Assembly: GCA_036725605.1 (NCBI GenBank)
Contig: DAIMDW010000013.1
Coordinates: 62,001 to 126,000, forward strand
DNA length: 64,000 bases
Source: CALBTQ01 sp036725605
Lineage (GTDB): Bacteria; Lernaellota; Lernaellaia; Lernaellales; Lernaellaceae
Reading direction: 5' to 3'
Position numbers and translations under genes: made by a program. Under the pieces are notes generated by a model, which searched no databases, was not told where the DNA came from, and was given only the letters and a program-made list of their open reading frames with translations. Positions within the stretch are counted from its first letter, which is position 1; every line of letters begins with the position of its first letter. This document shows, one piece after another, positions 7,496 through 15,893 of the stretch.

Positions 7496-8938
7496 TCAGG
7501 ATAGATAATCGAAGGTGGGCGGCGTCCAGCCACCGAAGGCCTTTTCCAATTCCAGGGCCACGGCCACGGTGAGATGGTCGTTGCCGTGCGTCGCGGCGAC
7601 CTGCACGCCCAGCGGCACGCCGTCGCGACCCAATCCCAACGGCGTTTGCGTGACCGGCAGTTCCATCACGTTGAGAATCGCCGTGTACACCCAGTTGAAC
7701 GGATGATACAGCGGCTTGTCGTGCGGCGGCGCCGGATACGGATGCGACGGGAAAATCATGATGCCGTCGGGGCCGATCATCTCGACCATCCGCTCACGCA
7801 ACGCGCGCCCCTTCGCCGCAAAGCGTTGAATGCGCGCCGGGCCGTTGAGTCGTTCCAGCAGCGTCAGCACGACGGCGGGGAACGTGTGCGGGCTATTTCC
7901 GCCGGCCAGGCGCAGCAGTTCGCGCCACCCCTTGTACGGCTTGCCCTGCGCCATCATTTCGGTGAAGGTCGGTCCGTTCGCCGCGGCCAGCATCGCCGAC
8001 CAGATGTGGAACGAATCCTTGAGTTCCGGCAGCACGACCGTTTTCACCTGCGCACCCATGTTGGCCAGATGCTCCACCACCTTGCGCTGCGAAGACCGCA
8101 GCCCGTCGCTTACCGGTTTGCCGGGAATGCCCTCGATCGTCACGACCGACAGCTTGTCGATTGCCACCGTCGCCGGATCGCCCAACTTCCACTCGAGGCA
8201 GCCGGCGTCCCGCCCGTCGGGACCGGCAAGGATCTTAAGCAGCGGCCAAATGTCCTCCGCGCGTTTCGCCAGCGGCCCGGTCGTCAGATAACGCAGAGCC
8301 TCATTGGCGGCGAACGGGTATTGCCCGAAACCCGGCACCAGCCCGCCGGTCGGCTTGTGGCCGAAGATGCCGTTGAAGAACGCCGGCATGCGGACCGAAC
8401 CGCCGATGTCGCTACCCAGGCCGAAAGGCGCGCCGGCCGCAGCGATGATCGCCCCCTCGCCGCCACTGCTGCCGCCGACGATGCGTTGCGGATTATACGG
8501 ATTGTTCGTGCGCCCGTAGACCTTGTTGTTGGTTTCCATCCACATGCACAACTCGGGCACGTTGGTCACGCCCAGGGGGATCGCGCCCGCCTGCCGGTAA
8601 CGCGCCACGGCGGTGGCGTCGAAGTCGGCGACAACGTCGCGCCGCGCCACCAGACCCGACGTATTGCGCATGCCGGTCAGGGCGAAGCATTCCTTGATCG
8701 AACACGGCACGCCGTGGTATGGCGGCAGCGTAGCCGGATCCTCCGTGGCGGTGCGCGCATCGGCCGCCTGCGCTTCGGCGCGCGCCTGATCGAAGCGTTT
8801 GTGCACCATGGCGTTGAGGGCGGGATTCACGCGTTCGATCTGCGTGATGTGCCGCTCGACCAATTCGACGGAGGTGATTTCCCGCGCGCGCACCATCCGC
8901 GCCATTTCGGCGCCGGATTTCAAAAACAACTCATCCAT
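7496..8938 (-). CDS. Amidase-signature hydrolase, FAAH-like
   Basis: A 480-residue amidase signature enzyme with the Ser-cisSer-Lys triad: Lys82 in CSIKECF, Ser157 in GGSSGGEGA, and the nucleophile Ser181 in SDIGGSVRMP. The surrounding GGSSGGEGA and GSDIGGS are closer to fatty acid amide hydrolases than to GatA, and no gatB or gatC is nearby, so a catabolic amidase is more likely than a tRNA amidotransferase subunit. I chose the ATG at 8938, six bases after GGAG; a TTG one codon earlier is possible. It sits between an oligopeptidase and an aldehyde dehydrogenase gene. Confidence 0.9.
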   Translation of the reverse strand: MDELFLKSGAEMARMVRAREITSVELVERHITQIERVNPALNAMVHKRFDQARAEAQAADARTATEDPATLPPYHGVPCSIKECFALTGMRNTSGLVARRDVVADFDATAVARYRQAGAIPLGVTNVPELCMWMETNNKVYGRTNNPYNPQRIVGGSSGGEGAIIAAAGAPFGLGSDIGGSVRMPAFFNGIFGHKPTGGLVPGFGQYPFAANEALRYLTTGPLAKRAEDIWPLLKILAGPDGRDAGCLEWKLGDPATVAIDKLSVVTIEGIPGKPVSDGLRSSQRKVVEHLANMGAQVKTVVLPELKDSFHIWSAMLAAANGPTFTEMMAQGKPYKGWRELLRLAGGNSPHTFPAVVLTLLERLNGPARIQRFAAKGRALRERMVEMIGPDGIMIFPSHPYPAPPHDKPLYHPFNWVYTAILNVMELPVTQTPLGLGRDGVPLGVQVAATHGNDHLTVAVALELEKAFGGWTPPTFDYLS

Positions 8939-8957
8939 CAAACACTCCTTTTTTTAA

Positions 8958-10691
8958 TTACTGCGCCCACGCCTCGTCGATTTTTTGCATCAGCAGATCG
9001 ACCGCCGTCTGCAGCGTCGCGGCGTCGAAAGCGAAGTTCGCCCCGGCGGCGGCGAACAATTCGGGCAGCGAAGCCGTCGCGCCAAGCGCCAACGCCCGCC
9101 GATACGCCGCCAGCGCGCCCGCGTGATTTTCCAGCGCGTTGCGCCACACCTGCACCGCGCCCAGTTGCGCCAGGCCGTATTCGACGTAGTAGAAGGGGTA
9201 CTTGAAGATGTGATGCTTGCGATGCCAGCCGGTCGCCATCGCGTCGGCGAAATCGTCCCAGTCGACGCCGCGCATGAACCGCCGCCACAGTTTGCTCCAC
9301 TGCGCGTCGCACTGCGCCGGATCGCCCGCCGCCTCATCGTTCTCGTAGACCCAATGCTGGAAGGCGTCGACCACCGCCATGTACGGCCAGAACAGCACGA
9401 TCGATTCGAGTTGTTCGGCCCGCGCCCGGGCGGCCTGAGCGTTCGTGTAGAAACTGTCTTCGCCGATCAGATACGGCAGGCTGAGCAGCTCCATGGACAT
9501 CGAGGCCACCTCGGCGAATTCCAGCGCGATGCTCTTTTGCTGCTGGTACGGCAGGCCGCGCATCTCAAAGACGTGGAACGAATGCCCCGACTCATGCAGC
9601 AACGTTTCGACGTCGCGCTGCAGACCGACGGCGTTCATAAAGATGAACGGCTGCTGCACATAGTCGAAATTCGTGCAATAACCGCCGGGCGCTTTGCCTT
9701 TGCGGTTGTCCAGGTCCAGCAAGCCCTCGCGGCGCATGATGCCGAAATACCCGCCCAACTGCGGATCCATCTTGTCGAAGATCCGCCCGACTTTCTCCTC
9801 CATGTCGTCCACTTCGACAAAGGGCCGCAACGGTTCGCGCCCGAGCGGATCGACGTCCAGGTCCCACGGACGCAGCCGCTCGACGCCCAGCAGTTCTTTA
9901 CGTCGCGTATAAATGCGTTCGGCGGCCGGCACGACGACCTGCTCGATCGCGTCTTGAAACGAGCGGCAATCGGCCGGCGTGTAATCGAAGCGATGCAGCA
10001 GCGGCCAGCGATAGGTGCGGTAATCGCCCTTGTCGGCGTTGGCCGCCATTTGCCTGCGCAACGTCAGGAAGCGCGTCCACACTTCGTTGATTTTGCCGCG
10101 ATCGGCCAGCCAACGATCCATCGACAAACGCCACGCCTTTTCGCGTCGCGCCCGCTCGGTTTCCTGATACACCGGCGTCAGTTGGATCAGCGTAACTTCC
10201 TTGCCTTCCCACTCGACGGTTTGCGCGCCGTAAATTTTATTGAGCTCGGTGATCAGGTTTTGCTCCTGGGTGAAAAGCGGCAGGTTGGCTTCGCGGAACA
10301 GTTCCGCCTCGGCGCGCATGTGGTGCAACGGCAGCGCAAAGCCGTCCGGCTCCAGACCGGAAGCGAGCAGCTTTTCTTTCAGCTTCTGCTCCATGGCCAA
10401 CGCGGGCGGATAAATCGCCTCCAGGAAGCGGCGATGATGCGCCTCGGCCTCTTTGTCCTCGGTGTTGACCGTCGTGGCGACGTGCAGGCGCGCGTAGGAT
10501 TCGTCGATCACATTGCTCAGCCACGACCAGGCGCTCAACCAGCCGGAAACATTCTCGGCGGCGAGCTCGACGGCCAGCAAATCGTTGAAAAACGGCTCGA
10601 TCGCCGCCCATTCGACGTGCATGAACGCATGTCCGTCACGGGGCGGTTCCTGGGTGAAAAAACGAGCGGCCCGCGCCTGCGTCGACTCCAT
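8958..10691 (-). CDS. M3-family oligoendopeptidase F
   Basis: A 577-residue zinc oligopeptidase of the M3B group. The metal site is HESGH in LLHESGHSFHVFEM at about residue 365, with the downstream family segment SIALEFAEVASMSMELL. It has no signal peptide, so it should degrade short peptides in the cytoplasm. The start at 10691 is preceded by GGAG at good spacing; the frame extends six codons further but without support. It is the first gene of the peptidase-amidase-aldehyde dehydrogenase operon. The gap to the amidase gene is 19 bases. Confidence 0.93.
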   Translation of the reverse strand: MESTQARAARFFTQEPPRDGHAFMHVEWAAIEPFFNDLLAVELAAENVSGWLSAWSWLSNVIDESYARLHVATTVNTEDKEAEAHHRRFLEAIYPPALAMEQKLKEKLLASGLEPDGFALPLHHMRAEAELFREANLPLFTQEQNLITELNKIYGAQTVEWEGKEVTLIQLTPVYQETERARREKAWRLSMDRWLADRGKINEVWTRFLTLRRQMAANADKGDYRTYRWPLLHRFDYTPADCRSFQDAIEQVVVPAAERIYTRRKELLGVERLRPWDLDVDPLGREPLRPFVEVDDMEEKVGRIFDKMDPQLGGYFGIMRREGLLDLDNRKGKAPGGYCTNFDYVQQPFIFMNAVGLQRDVETLLHESGHSFHVFEMRGLPYQQQKSIALEFAEVASMSMELLSLPYLIGEDSFYTNAQAARARAEQLESIVLFWPYMAVVDAFQHWVYENDEAAGDPAQCDAQWSKLWRRFMRGVDWDDFADAMATGWHRKHHIFKYPFYYVEYGLAQLGAVQVWRNALENHAGALAAYRRALALGATASLPELFAAAGANFAFDAATLQTAVDLLMQKIDEAWAQ

Positions 10692-10732
10692 GTTCGATCT
10701 CCTCTGCAAATTTTTTGAGTAAGGTCGATACG

Positions 10733-10760
10733 GTTATACCAATTGCTTGCGGAAACGCAA
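10733..10760 (-). promoter_or_regulatory. Candidate sigma70 promoter of the pepF-like operon
   Basis: On the minus strand, TTGCGT (10755-10760) is followed by a 16-base spacer and TATAAC (10733-10738), about 40 bases before the peptidase start. It lies back to back with a candidate promoter for the divergent SDR gene. Confidence 0.45.
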
Positions 10761-10768
10761 TGTTGTGT

Positions 10769-10796
10769 TTGACAAGCGTCCGAAACGGTCTAATCA
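10769..10796 (+). promoter_or_regulatory. Candidate sigma70 promoter of the SDR gene
   Basis: TTGACA (10769-10774), a 16-base spacer and TAATCA (10791-10796). The start site would fall within a few bases of the ATG at 10805, and no ribosome binding site is visible, so the message may be leaderless. Confidence 0.4.
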
Positions 10797-10804
10797 TATC
10801 GCCC

Positions 10805-11608
10805 ATGAAAACCTTCAAAGAAAAGTACGGCCCCTGGGCCGTGATTACCGGCGCTTCCTCGGGCATCGGGGCGGAATTCGCCCATCAACTGGCCGCACGC
10901 GGTTTGAACGTCGTGCTGATCGCGCGCCGCGCCGAGCGGCTCAACAAGCTGGCGCGGCAACTGCAGGTGCTGCATGAAATTCAAACGCGCACCGTGACAG
11001 TCGATCTGACGCAGCCCGATTTTCTCAACGCCATCGAGCCGGTGCTGGACGAACTGGACGTCGGTCTGTTGGTCGCCAACGCCGGCTTCGGCCTGATGGG
11101 CGATTTCATTCTCAACGATTATCGCCGCGAACTGGCCATGGTCGATCTGAACGTGCGCGCACCGATGATCCTGGCGCATCGTTTCGGCAACTACCTGGTC
11201 GCCAAGGGACGCGGCGGCATGATCTTCACTTCCTCGATGATGTCCGCGTTCCCCTCGCCGCTGATGGCCAATTACGCCGCCACGAAGGCGTACACGCATT
11301 TCTTCGGCAAGGCGCTGCATTATGAATTAAAGGAAAAGGGCGTGGATGTGCTCGCGCTCGATCCGAGCCTGACGCGCACCGAATTTCATCAGATTGCCGG
11401 CACGCCCTCGAGCCCGATCGCCATGGACGTTGAGCCGGTCGTCAAGGAAGCGCTCGCCGGCTTGGGCCGCAAGGCGGTGGTGCTGCCGGGCGTGTTCAGC
11501 AAGATTCTCTTCGCGCTGGCGCACCTGTTGCCGACGCGATTGGTCTACCTGCTTTTCCGTCAGGAATGGCGAAAACGGCAACTGCGCAAATCAACGAGCG
11601 GCCAGTAA
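10805..11608 (+). CDS. Short-chain dehydrogenase/reductase, classical type
   Basis: A 267-residue Rossmann oxidoreductase. It has the NAD(P)-binding TGASSGIGAEFA, an Arg-rich second strand (ARRAERL) that suggests NADPH, VANAGFG, and the catalytic Ser of TSSMMSAF with YAATKAY as the Tyr-Lys pair. The sequence resembles the DltE/YqjQ-like SDR subgroup; the substrate is unknown. I used the ATG at 10805 because the preceding in-frame residues look non-coding and cover a promoter-like sequence. The last 30 residues are basic and include a hydrophobic stretch (ILFALAHLLPTRLVYLLF), so membrane attachment is possible. It is divergent from the peptidase operon. Confidence 0.9.
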   Translation: MKTFKEKYGPWAVITGASSGIGAEFAHQLAARGLNVVLIARRAERLNKLARQLQVLHEIQTRTVTVDLTQPDFLNAIEPVLDELDVGLLVANAGFGLMGDFILNDYRRELAMVDLNVRAPMILAHRFGNYLVAKGRGGMIFTSSMMSAFPSPLMANYAATKAYTHFFGKALHYELKEKGVDVLALDPSLTRTEFHQIAGTPSSPIAMDVEPVVKEALAGLGRKAVVLPGVFSKILFALAHLLPTRLVYLLFRQEWRKRQLRKSTSGQ

Positions 11609-11720
11609 TTCCCGGCGGAACTTTCGATTATTCATCTAAATCATTCGCTTGGCGCTGCCTTAAGGAAATGCTAAAGTACGCCGTTCGGTTGGGAGGACGA
11701 AAACAAGGGGAGTATTGCGG

Positions 11721-14700
11721 ATGCGTCGTACGATTTTCTTCTCCATGGTTGTTCTATTCGTATGCCTGCCCACCGTGGCGATGGCTTTCTCGCTTGTTTC
11801 CATGCAGCCCAATTACGGCCGGTTCGAGGTGTTCACCGACGAACCGCTGGTGATCGTGTTCGACCAATCGTTGGACGCGGCCACGGTGCAAACCACGGCC
11901 ATTGCGGTTGAGGATCTGGAAACCGGCACGCCCGTCGCGGGCGCGACCTCGTTGGGCACGACCACGGTCGAGAACGACTCTCTCGTGTTCACGCCCACCG
12001 GCGGTCGTTTCCCCTTCGCGCGGCGGTTGCTGGTCGATCTGGACGGCGATCTGCGCGACATGACCGGCGGCGAATTCACCGGCGAGTTGCCGCACAAGGC
12101 CGTGTTCGTCGCCAACATTCCCAACGACCTGGAGCGCCCCGATCCGGGCACGGGCGGTTTTTCCACCGACCTGTTCGTCAACTCCAACGTGCTGCTGGGC
12201 TTCAATCCGCTCGATCCCGAATCGACCGACCCGACGCAGACCAATTACATTCCCGGCCTGTCGGCGACCGAAGCGTGGAAGATGTCCACGGGCGATCCGG
12301 AGATCGTCATCGCCATCATCGACGTGGGCACCGACACGCTGGCCAATGAAGACCTGGCCGACAACCTCTATCTTAATAAAGGCGAACTGCCGCAGCCGCG
12401 CATCGACACCACGCCCTGCGCCGATTGGGATTGCAACGGCGACGGCCGCTTCAACGCGCGCGACTACGAAGACGACCCGGACGTGAGCGACTACAACGGC
12501 AACGGCCGCTACGATCCCGAGGATATCGTCGAGCTGCTGTCCGACGGCATCGACAACGACGGCAACGGACTGGTCGACGACATCAGCGGCTGGGATTTCT
12601 TCCGCAACGTCAACACGCCGCTGGGCGTGAATCAGTTCCCCGAAGGCTGCCACGGCAAAGGCCGTGCCTGCGATGCGGCCTGCCTGGCCAACAACGGACG
12701 CGGCAACAAGCCGGGCGTCTGCCCCAACTGCAGCATCCTGCTGGTGCGCGTCGGCGAAGCGATCATGACCGAATTCAACATCATGACCGCCGGCGTCGAA
12801 TATGCGAAATCCTTGGGCGCGGATGTCATCGAAGTGGCCATGGGCGTGTCCAACTATTCGAGCGAATCCGAGCAGGTGTTCATCGACGCCTACGAGGAAG
12901 GCATCTTCACCGTCGCCGCGTCGGGCGACGAGCTGGGCTTCCACCACATCTGGCCGGCCGCCGGCGAGGATGTGTACAACCTGACCGCGATCATGCCCCT
13001 GCCCCCGGTGGAATTGTTCGGCCCGATCGACCTGTCGATTCTCGCCTTCGTGCAAAGCTATTGCACCAACTTCGGCGCGCACATCGAAGCGACCGGCGTC
13101 ACCGGCGCCTGCACCTCCGAGGCTACGGCGAACATGGCCGGCATCGCGGGCCTGCTTCAATCCTGGGCGAAAAAACAAGGCCTGACGCTCACACCCGGCG
13201 AGATCCGTCAGTTGATCAACATGACCGCCGACGACATCAAAGCCAACTGCTTCGCCTTCAACATGCAGGGCTGCAAAGCCGGTTGGGAACAGAATTTCGG
13301 TTACGGCCGCGTCAACGCCGACAAGGCGCTCAAGGCGATCGGCGATCCGTTCTTCGACATTCCCGAGCGCATTCCACCCGAGGTGCGCATCACCGCGCCG
13401 CGCTGGTGGACGACGGTCAATCCGTCCGAAACCTCCTCTTTCGACATCGAGGGTTACATCTACGCGCGCGGGCGTCACTATGAATATGAAGTGCAGCTCG
13501 GCTTCGGCGTCGAGCCGAAGGACCGCGACTTCATCGTCGTCGACGACGGCAGCGGCACCGCGCCGACCGAGGGCGTGCTGGCCACGATCAATCCGTACGA
13601 TTACGTCGACGATGAATGGCTGCGCCGGCTGCCGGAAGGCTCGAACGACTTCACCGTGACCATCCGCGTGCAGGCGTGGTGGTCGCCCGACAAAGACGAG
13701 GACGTGCTCGGCGAGTACCGCAAGGCGATCGCCTGGCACATCGACGATCATCCGAGCACCGGCTTGGTGGCCGGCTTCCCGCAGGAAATCGGCGCGTCGG
13801 GCGAATCGAGCGTCTTGCTCTACGACATGGACGGCGACGTCGACGGCGCGTTGGAAATCATCTTCGCCACCGCGCATCCGACCATCGAGATGTACAAACG
13901 CAACGCCGAGACCGGCGCATACGAACCGGCTCCCGGCTTCCCGGTCGATCTGCCGCAAAACCGCGACTATCGCGACGCGGTCATCGGTTCGGTGGCCGTC
14001 GGACCGCTCTTCGGCGACGGCGTGCCTTACATCGTCACCGCCACCAACCACGGCCTGGTGTATGTGCTGCACCCCGACGGCAACAACCACGCGGGCGGTC
14101 CCTTCGTGGCCGGCTTCCCGGTTTCGGCCGACGAACCCGACAACACGACCGCACTGACGTTCGCGCACGGCAACGCGTTTTTGAGCAGCCCGGTGCTGGC
14201 CGACCTCGACCTGGACGGCATGCTGGAAATCATCGCCGCCGCCTACGATCAACAAGGCTACGCCTGGAAAGTGACCGACGAGGACAACGACGGCGAAGCC
14301 GATCGCCTGCCCGGCTGGCCGGTGCCGCTGAACTCCAAGCCCGAATTCGGCCTGGTCGGTCCGGAGAAAGTCTGCGAAACCGACATGCCCGCGCAGGTGT
14401 TGGGCACGCCGGTCGTGGCGATTCTCGACCCGGATCATCCCGATGCCGACATCTCCACGCACCCGGCGGTGATCATTCCCTCGACCGAAACGTGCAACGA
14501 AAGCATGATCCCCACCGGCCGCGTGTACGCGATTTACTGGAACGGCCTGGAAAACGAAGACGGTCCGTTCTTGCCCGATTGGCCGGCCAAGACGCTGGCC
14601 CCGGCGGGCGACTCGCTGCCCATTCCGCCGCTGACGATCGGTTCCACTTCCAGCCCGGCGGCGGCCTATTACCAGGGCGAATTGCTGGTGGGCGTGGGCA

Positions 14701-15743
14701 CGTTCTTCTGGTTCCCGCAAATGATCCACTGGGCCAACAACAAGGTCGAGATGGAAACGCTCGGTTCCGGCGTGAACCTGGGCGTGAGCGCCAACGGAAC
14801 CTTCGGCAAGTTCGAGGACAACGACGACCTGTGGTACTTCTTCCCCACCGCCGGCTTCCTCAACGCCACCGAGGGCAGCTTCTATCTGGAATCGTTCAAC
14901 GTCGTCGGCTGGCATCTGGGCGACGCCGCGTTCGATTATCGCAAGCACTTCGAGGACATCAACTTCTTCGTCAATCCGGTCCTCGCCGACCTCAACAGCG
15001 ACGGCAAGCAGGAGATGATCGCCGGCTCCGGCGGCTACGTCATTCACGCCGCCGACGTCGACCTGGCCGAGCCTGAAGGCTGGCCGAAATTCACGCAGAA
15101 CTGGTCGACTTCCAGCCCCGCCGTCGGCGACATGGACGGCGACGGGAAAGTCGAAGTCGTGCAGATGACCCACGAAGGCAACCTGTTCGCCTGGGAAACC
15201 CTCGGCAACGCGTGCAACGACGACAAGCTCAGCGGCGAATGGCCGCGCTTCCACCACGACAATTACAACAGCGGCATGTACGGCAACGACTCGCTGCCGC
15301 CGCGCCTGGTGCGCGACCTCGCCGTGTATTTCACCGACAACGCCGACGTATTCGAAGTGCACTTCACCGCCCCCGGCGACGACTGGGATTGCGGTCAGGC
15401 CTCGCTGTACGAGATTCGCTACACGACCGATGCCGGCGACGATCTGCGCGACGCCGACACCTGGTACGCGGCCACGACGGTCGCCGCGCCCGAACCGCTG
15501 ATGGGCGGCGAAGAGGTCGTCGCCACGATCGAAGCGCCCGGGGCCGTCTCCTTCGCCATGCGCGCCTATGACGACCAGGGATTGATCTCGCCGATCTCCA
15601 ACGCCGCCGCGCCCACCGAGGCGCCGCCGGTCGACGACGACACCGTCGATGACGACACGACCGACGACGATACGGCGGACGATGACGACGATTCCTCGCA
15701 CGGCTCGGACGACGACGATGACGACGACGGCTGCGGTTGCTGA
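11721..15743 (+). CDS. Secreted divergent subtilase with FG-GAP-like repeats and a poly-Asp/Cys tail
   Basis: A 1340-residue exported protein. A signal peptide ends near AMAFS, followed by an SbsA-like Ig domain (~25-125) and a subtilisin-like domain (~185-540). The triad can be assigned as Asp in IAIIDVG (~200), His in CHGKG (~310) and Ser in CTSEATANMAG (~466). The oxyanion Asn is replaced by Asp in AASGDELG (~402). The catalytic domain is interrupted by acidic, Ca-binding-like repeats (DCNGDGRFNARD, DYNGNGRYDPED). FG-GAP/VCBS-like segments (YDMDGDVDGALEI, DLDLDGMLEI, DMDGDGKVEV) and a fibronectin-like domain follow. The tail is highly acidic and ends GCGC. The ATG at 11721 has GGGGAG upstream. 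Proteolytic activity is uncertain. Confidence 0.82.
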   Translation: MRRTIFFSMVVLFVCLPTVAMAFSLVSMQPNYGRFEVFTDEPLVIVFDQSLDAATVQTTAIAVEDLETGTPVAGATSLGTTTVENDSLVFTPTGGRFPFARRLLVDLDGDLRDMTGGEFTGELPHKAVFVANIPNDLERPDPGTGGFSTDLFVNSNVLLGFNPLDPESTDPTQTNYIPGLSATEAWKMSTGDPEIVIAIIDVGTDTLANEDLADNLYLNKGELPQPRIDTTPCADWDCNGDGRFNARDYEDDPDVSDYNGNGRYDPEDIVELLSDGIDNDGNGLVDDISGWDFFRNVNTPLGVNQFPEGCHGKGRACDAACLANNGRGNKPGVCPNCSILLVRVGEAIMTEFNIMTAGVEYAKSLGADVIEVAMGVSNYSSESEQVFIDAYEEGIFTVAASGDELGFHHIWPAAGEDVYNLTAIMPLPPVELFGPIDLSILAFVQSYCTNFGAHIEATGVTGACTSEATANMAGIAGLLQSWAKKQGLTLTPGEIRQLINMTADDIKANCFAFNMQGCKAGWEQNFGYGRVNADKALKAIGDPFFDIPERIPPEVRITAPRWWTTVNPSETSSFDIEGYIYARGRHYEYEVQLGFGVEPKDRDFIVVDDGSGTAPTEGVLATINPYDYVDDEWLRRLPEGSNDFTVTIRVQAWWSPDKDEDVLGEYRKAIAWHIDDHPSTGLVAGFPQEIGASGESSVLLYDMDGDVDGALEIIFATAHPTIEMYKRNAETGAYEPAPGFPVDLPQNRDYRDAVIGSVAVGPLFGDGVPYIVTATNHGLVYVLHPDGNNHAGGPFVAGFPVSADEPDNTTALTFAHGNAFLSSPVLADLDLDGMLEIIAAAYDQQGYAWKVTDEDNDGEADRLPGWPVPLNSKPEFGLVGPEKVCETDMPAQVLGTPVVAILDPDHPDADISTHPAVIIPSTETCNESMIPTGRVYAIYWNGLENEDGPFLPDWPAKTLAPAGDSLPIPPLTIGSTSSPAAAYYQGELLVGVGTFFWFPQMIHWANNKVEMETLGSGVNLGVSANGTFGKFEDNDDLWYFFPTAGFLNATEGSFYLESFNVVGWHLGDAAFDYRKHFEDINFFVNPVLADLNSDGKQEMIAGSGGYVIHAADVDLAEPEGWPKFTQNWSTSSPAVGDMDGDGKVEVVQMTHEGNLFAWETLGNACNDDKLSGEWPRFHHDNYNSGMYGNDSLPPRLVRDLAVYFTDNADVFEVHFTAPGDDWDCGQASLYEIRYTTDAGDDLRDADTWYAATTVAAPEPLMGGEEVVATIEAPGAVSFAMRAYDDQGLISPISNAAAPTEAPPVDDDTVDDDTTDDDTADDDDDSSHGSDDDDDDDGCGC

Positions 15744-15766
15744 GCCGTTGAACACTCGCTGATCGC

Positions 15767-15803
15767 AACGCCCTTCGCCTCCGCGGCGGAGGGCGTTTTT
15801 CTT
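15767..15803 (+). terminator. Intrinsic terminator after the subtilase gene
   Basis: AACGCCCT (15767-15774) pairs with AGGGCGTT (15790-15797), with further pairing inside, followed by a T-rich tract. It lies 24 bases after the stop. Confidence 0.88.
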
Positions 15804-15893
15804 TGGCGCGGTTGAGCTTTGCCGCCGAACCCGTTATAGTTCTTTCGCGAACAAACATCCACGAACCATCCATCGAAAATCGGGAGACCATTC

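Noticed and set aside
7496..8938. GatA subunit of the tRNA amidotransferase
   Set aside because: The active-site segments are closer to FAAH-type amidases, and gatB and gatC are absent nearby.
11754..15755. A 1333-codon open frame antisense to the subtilase gene, with many other long antisense frames across the window
   Set aside because: High GC with codon bias keeps the opposite frame free of stops. The antisense product is low-complexity and matches no family, whereas the sense frame has signal peptide, subtilase and repeat domains.
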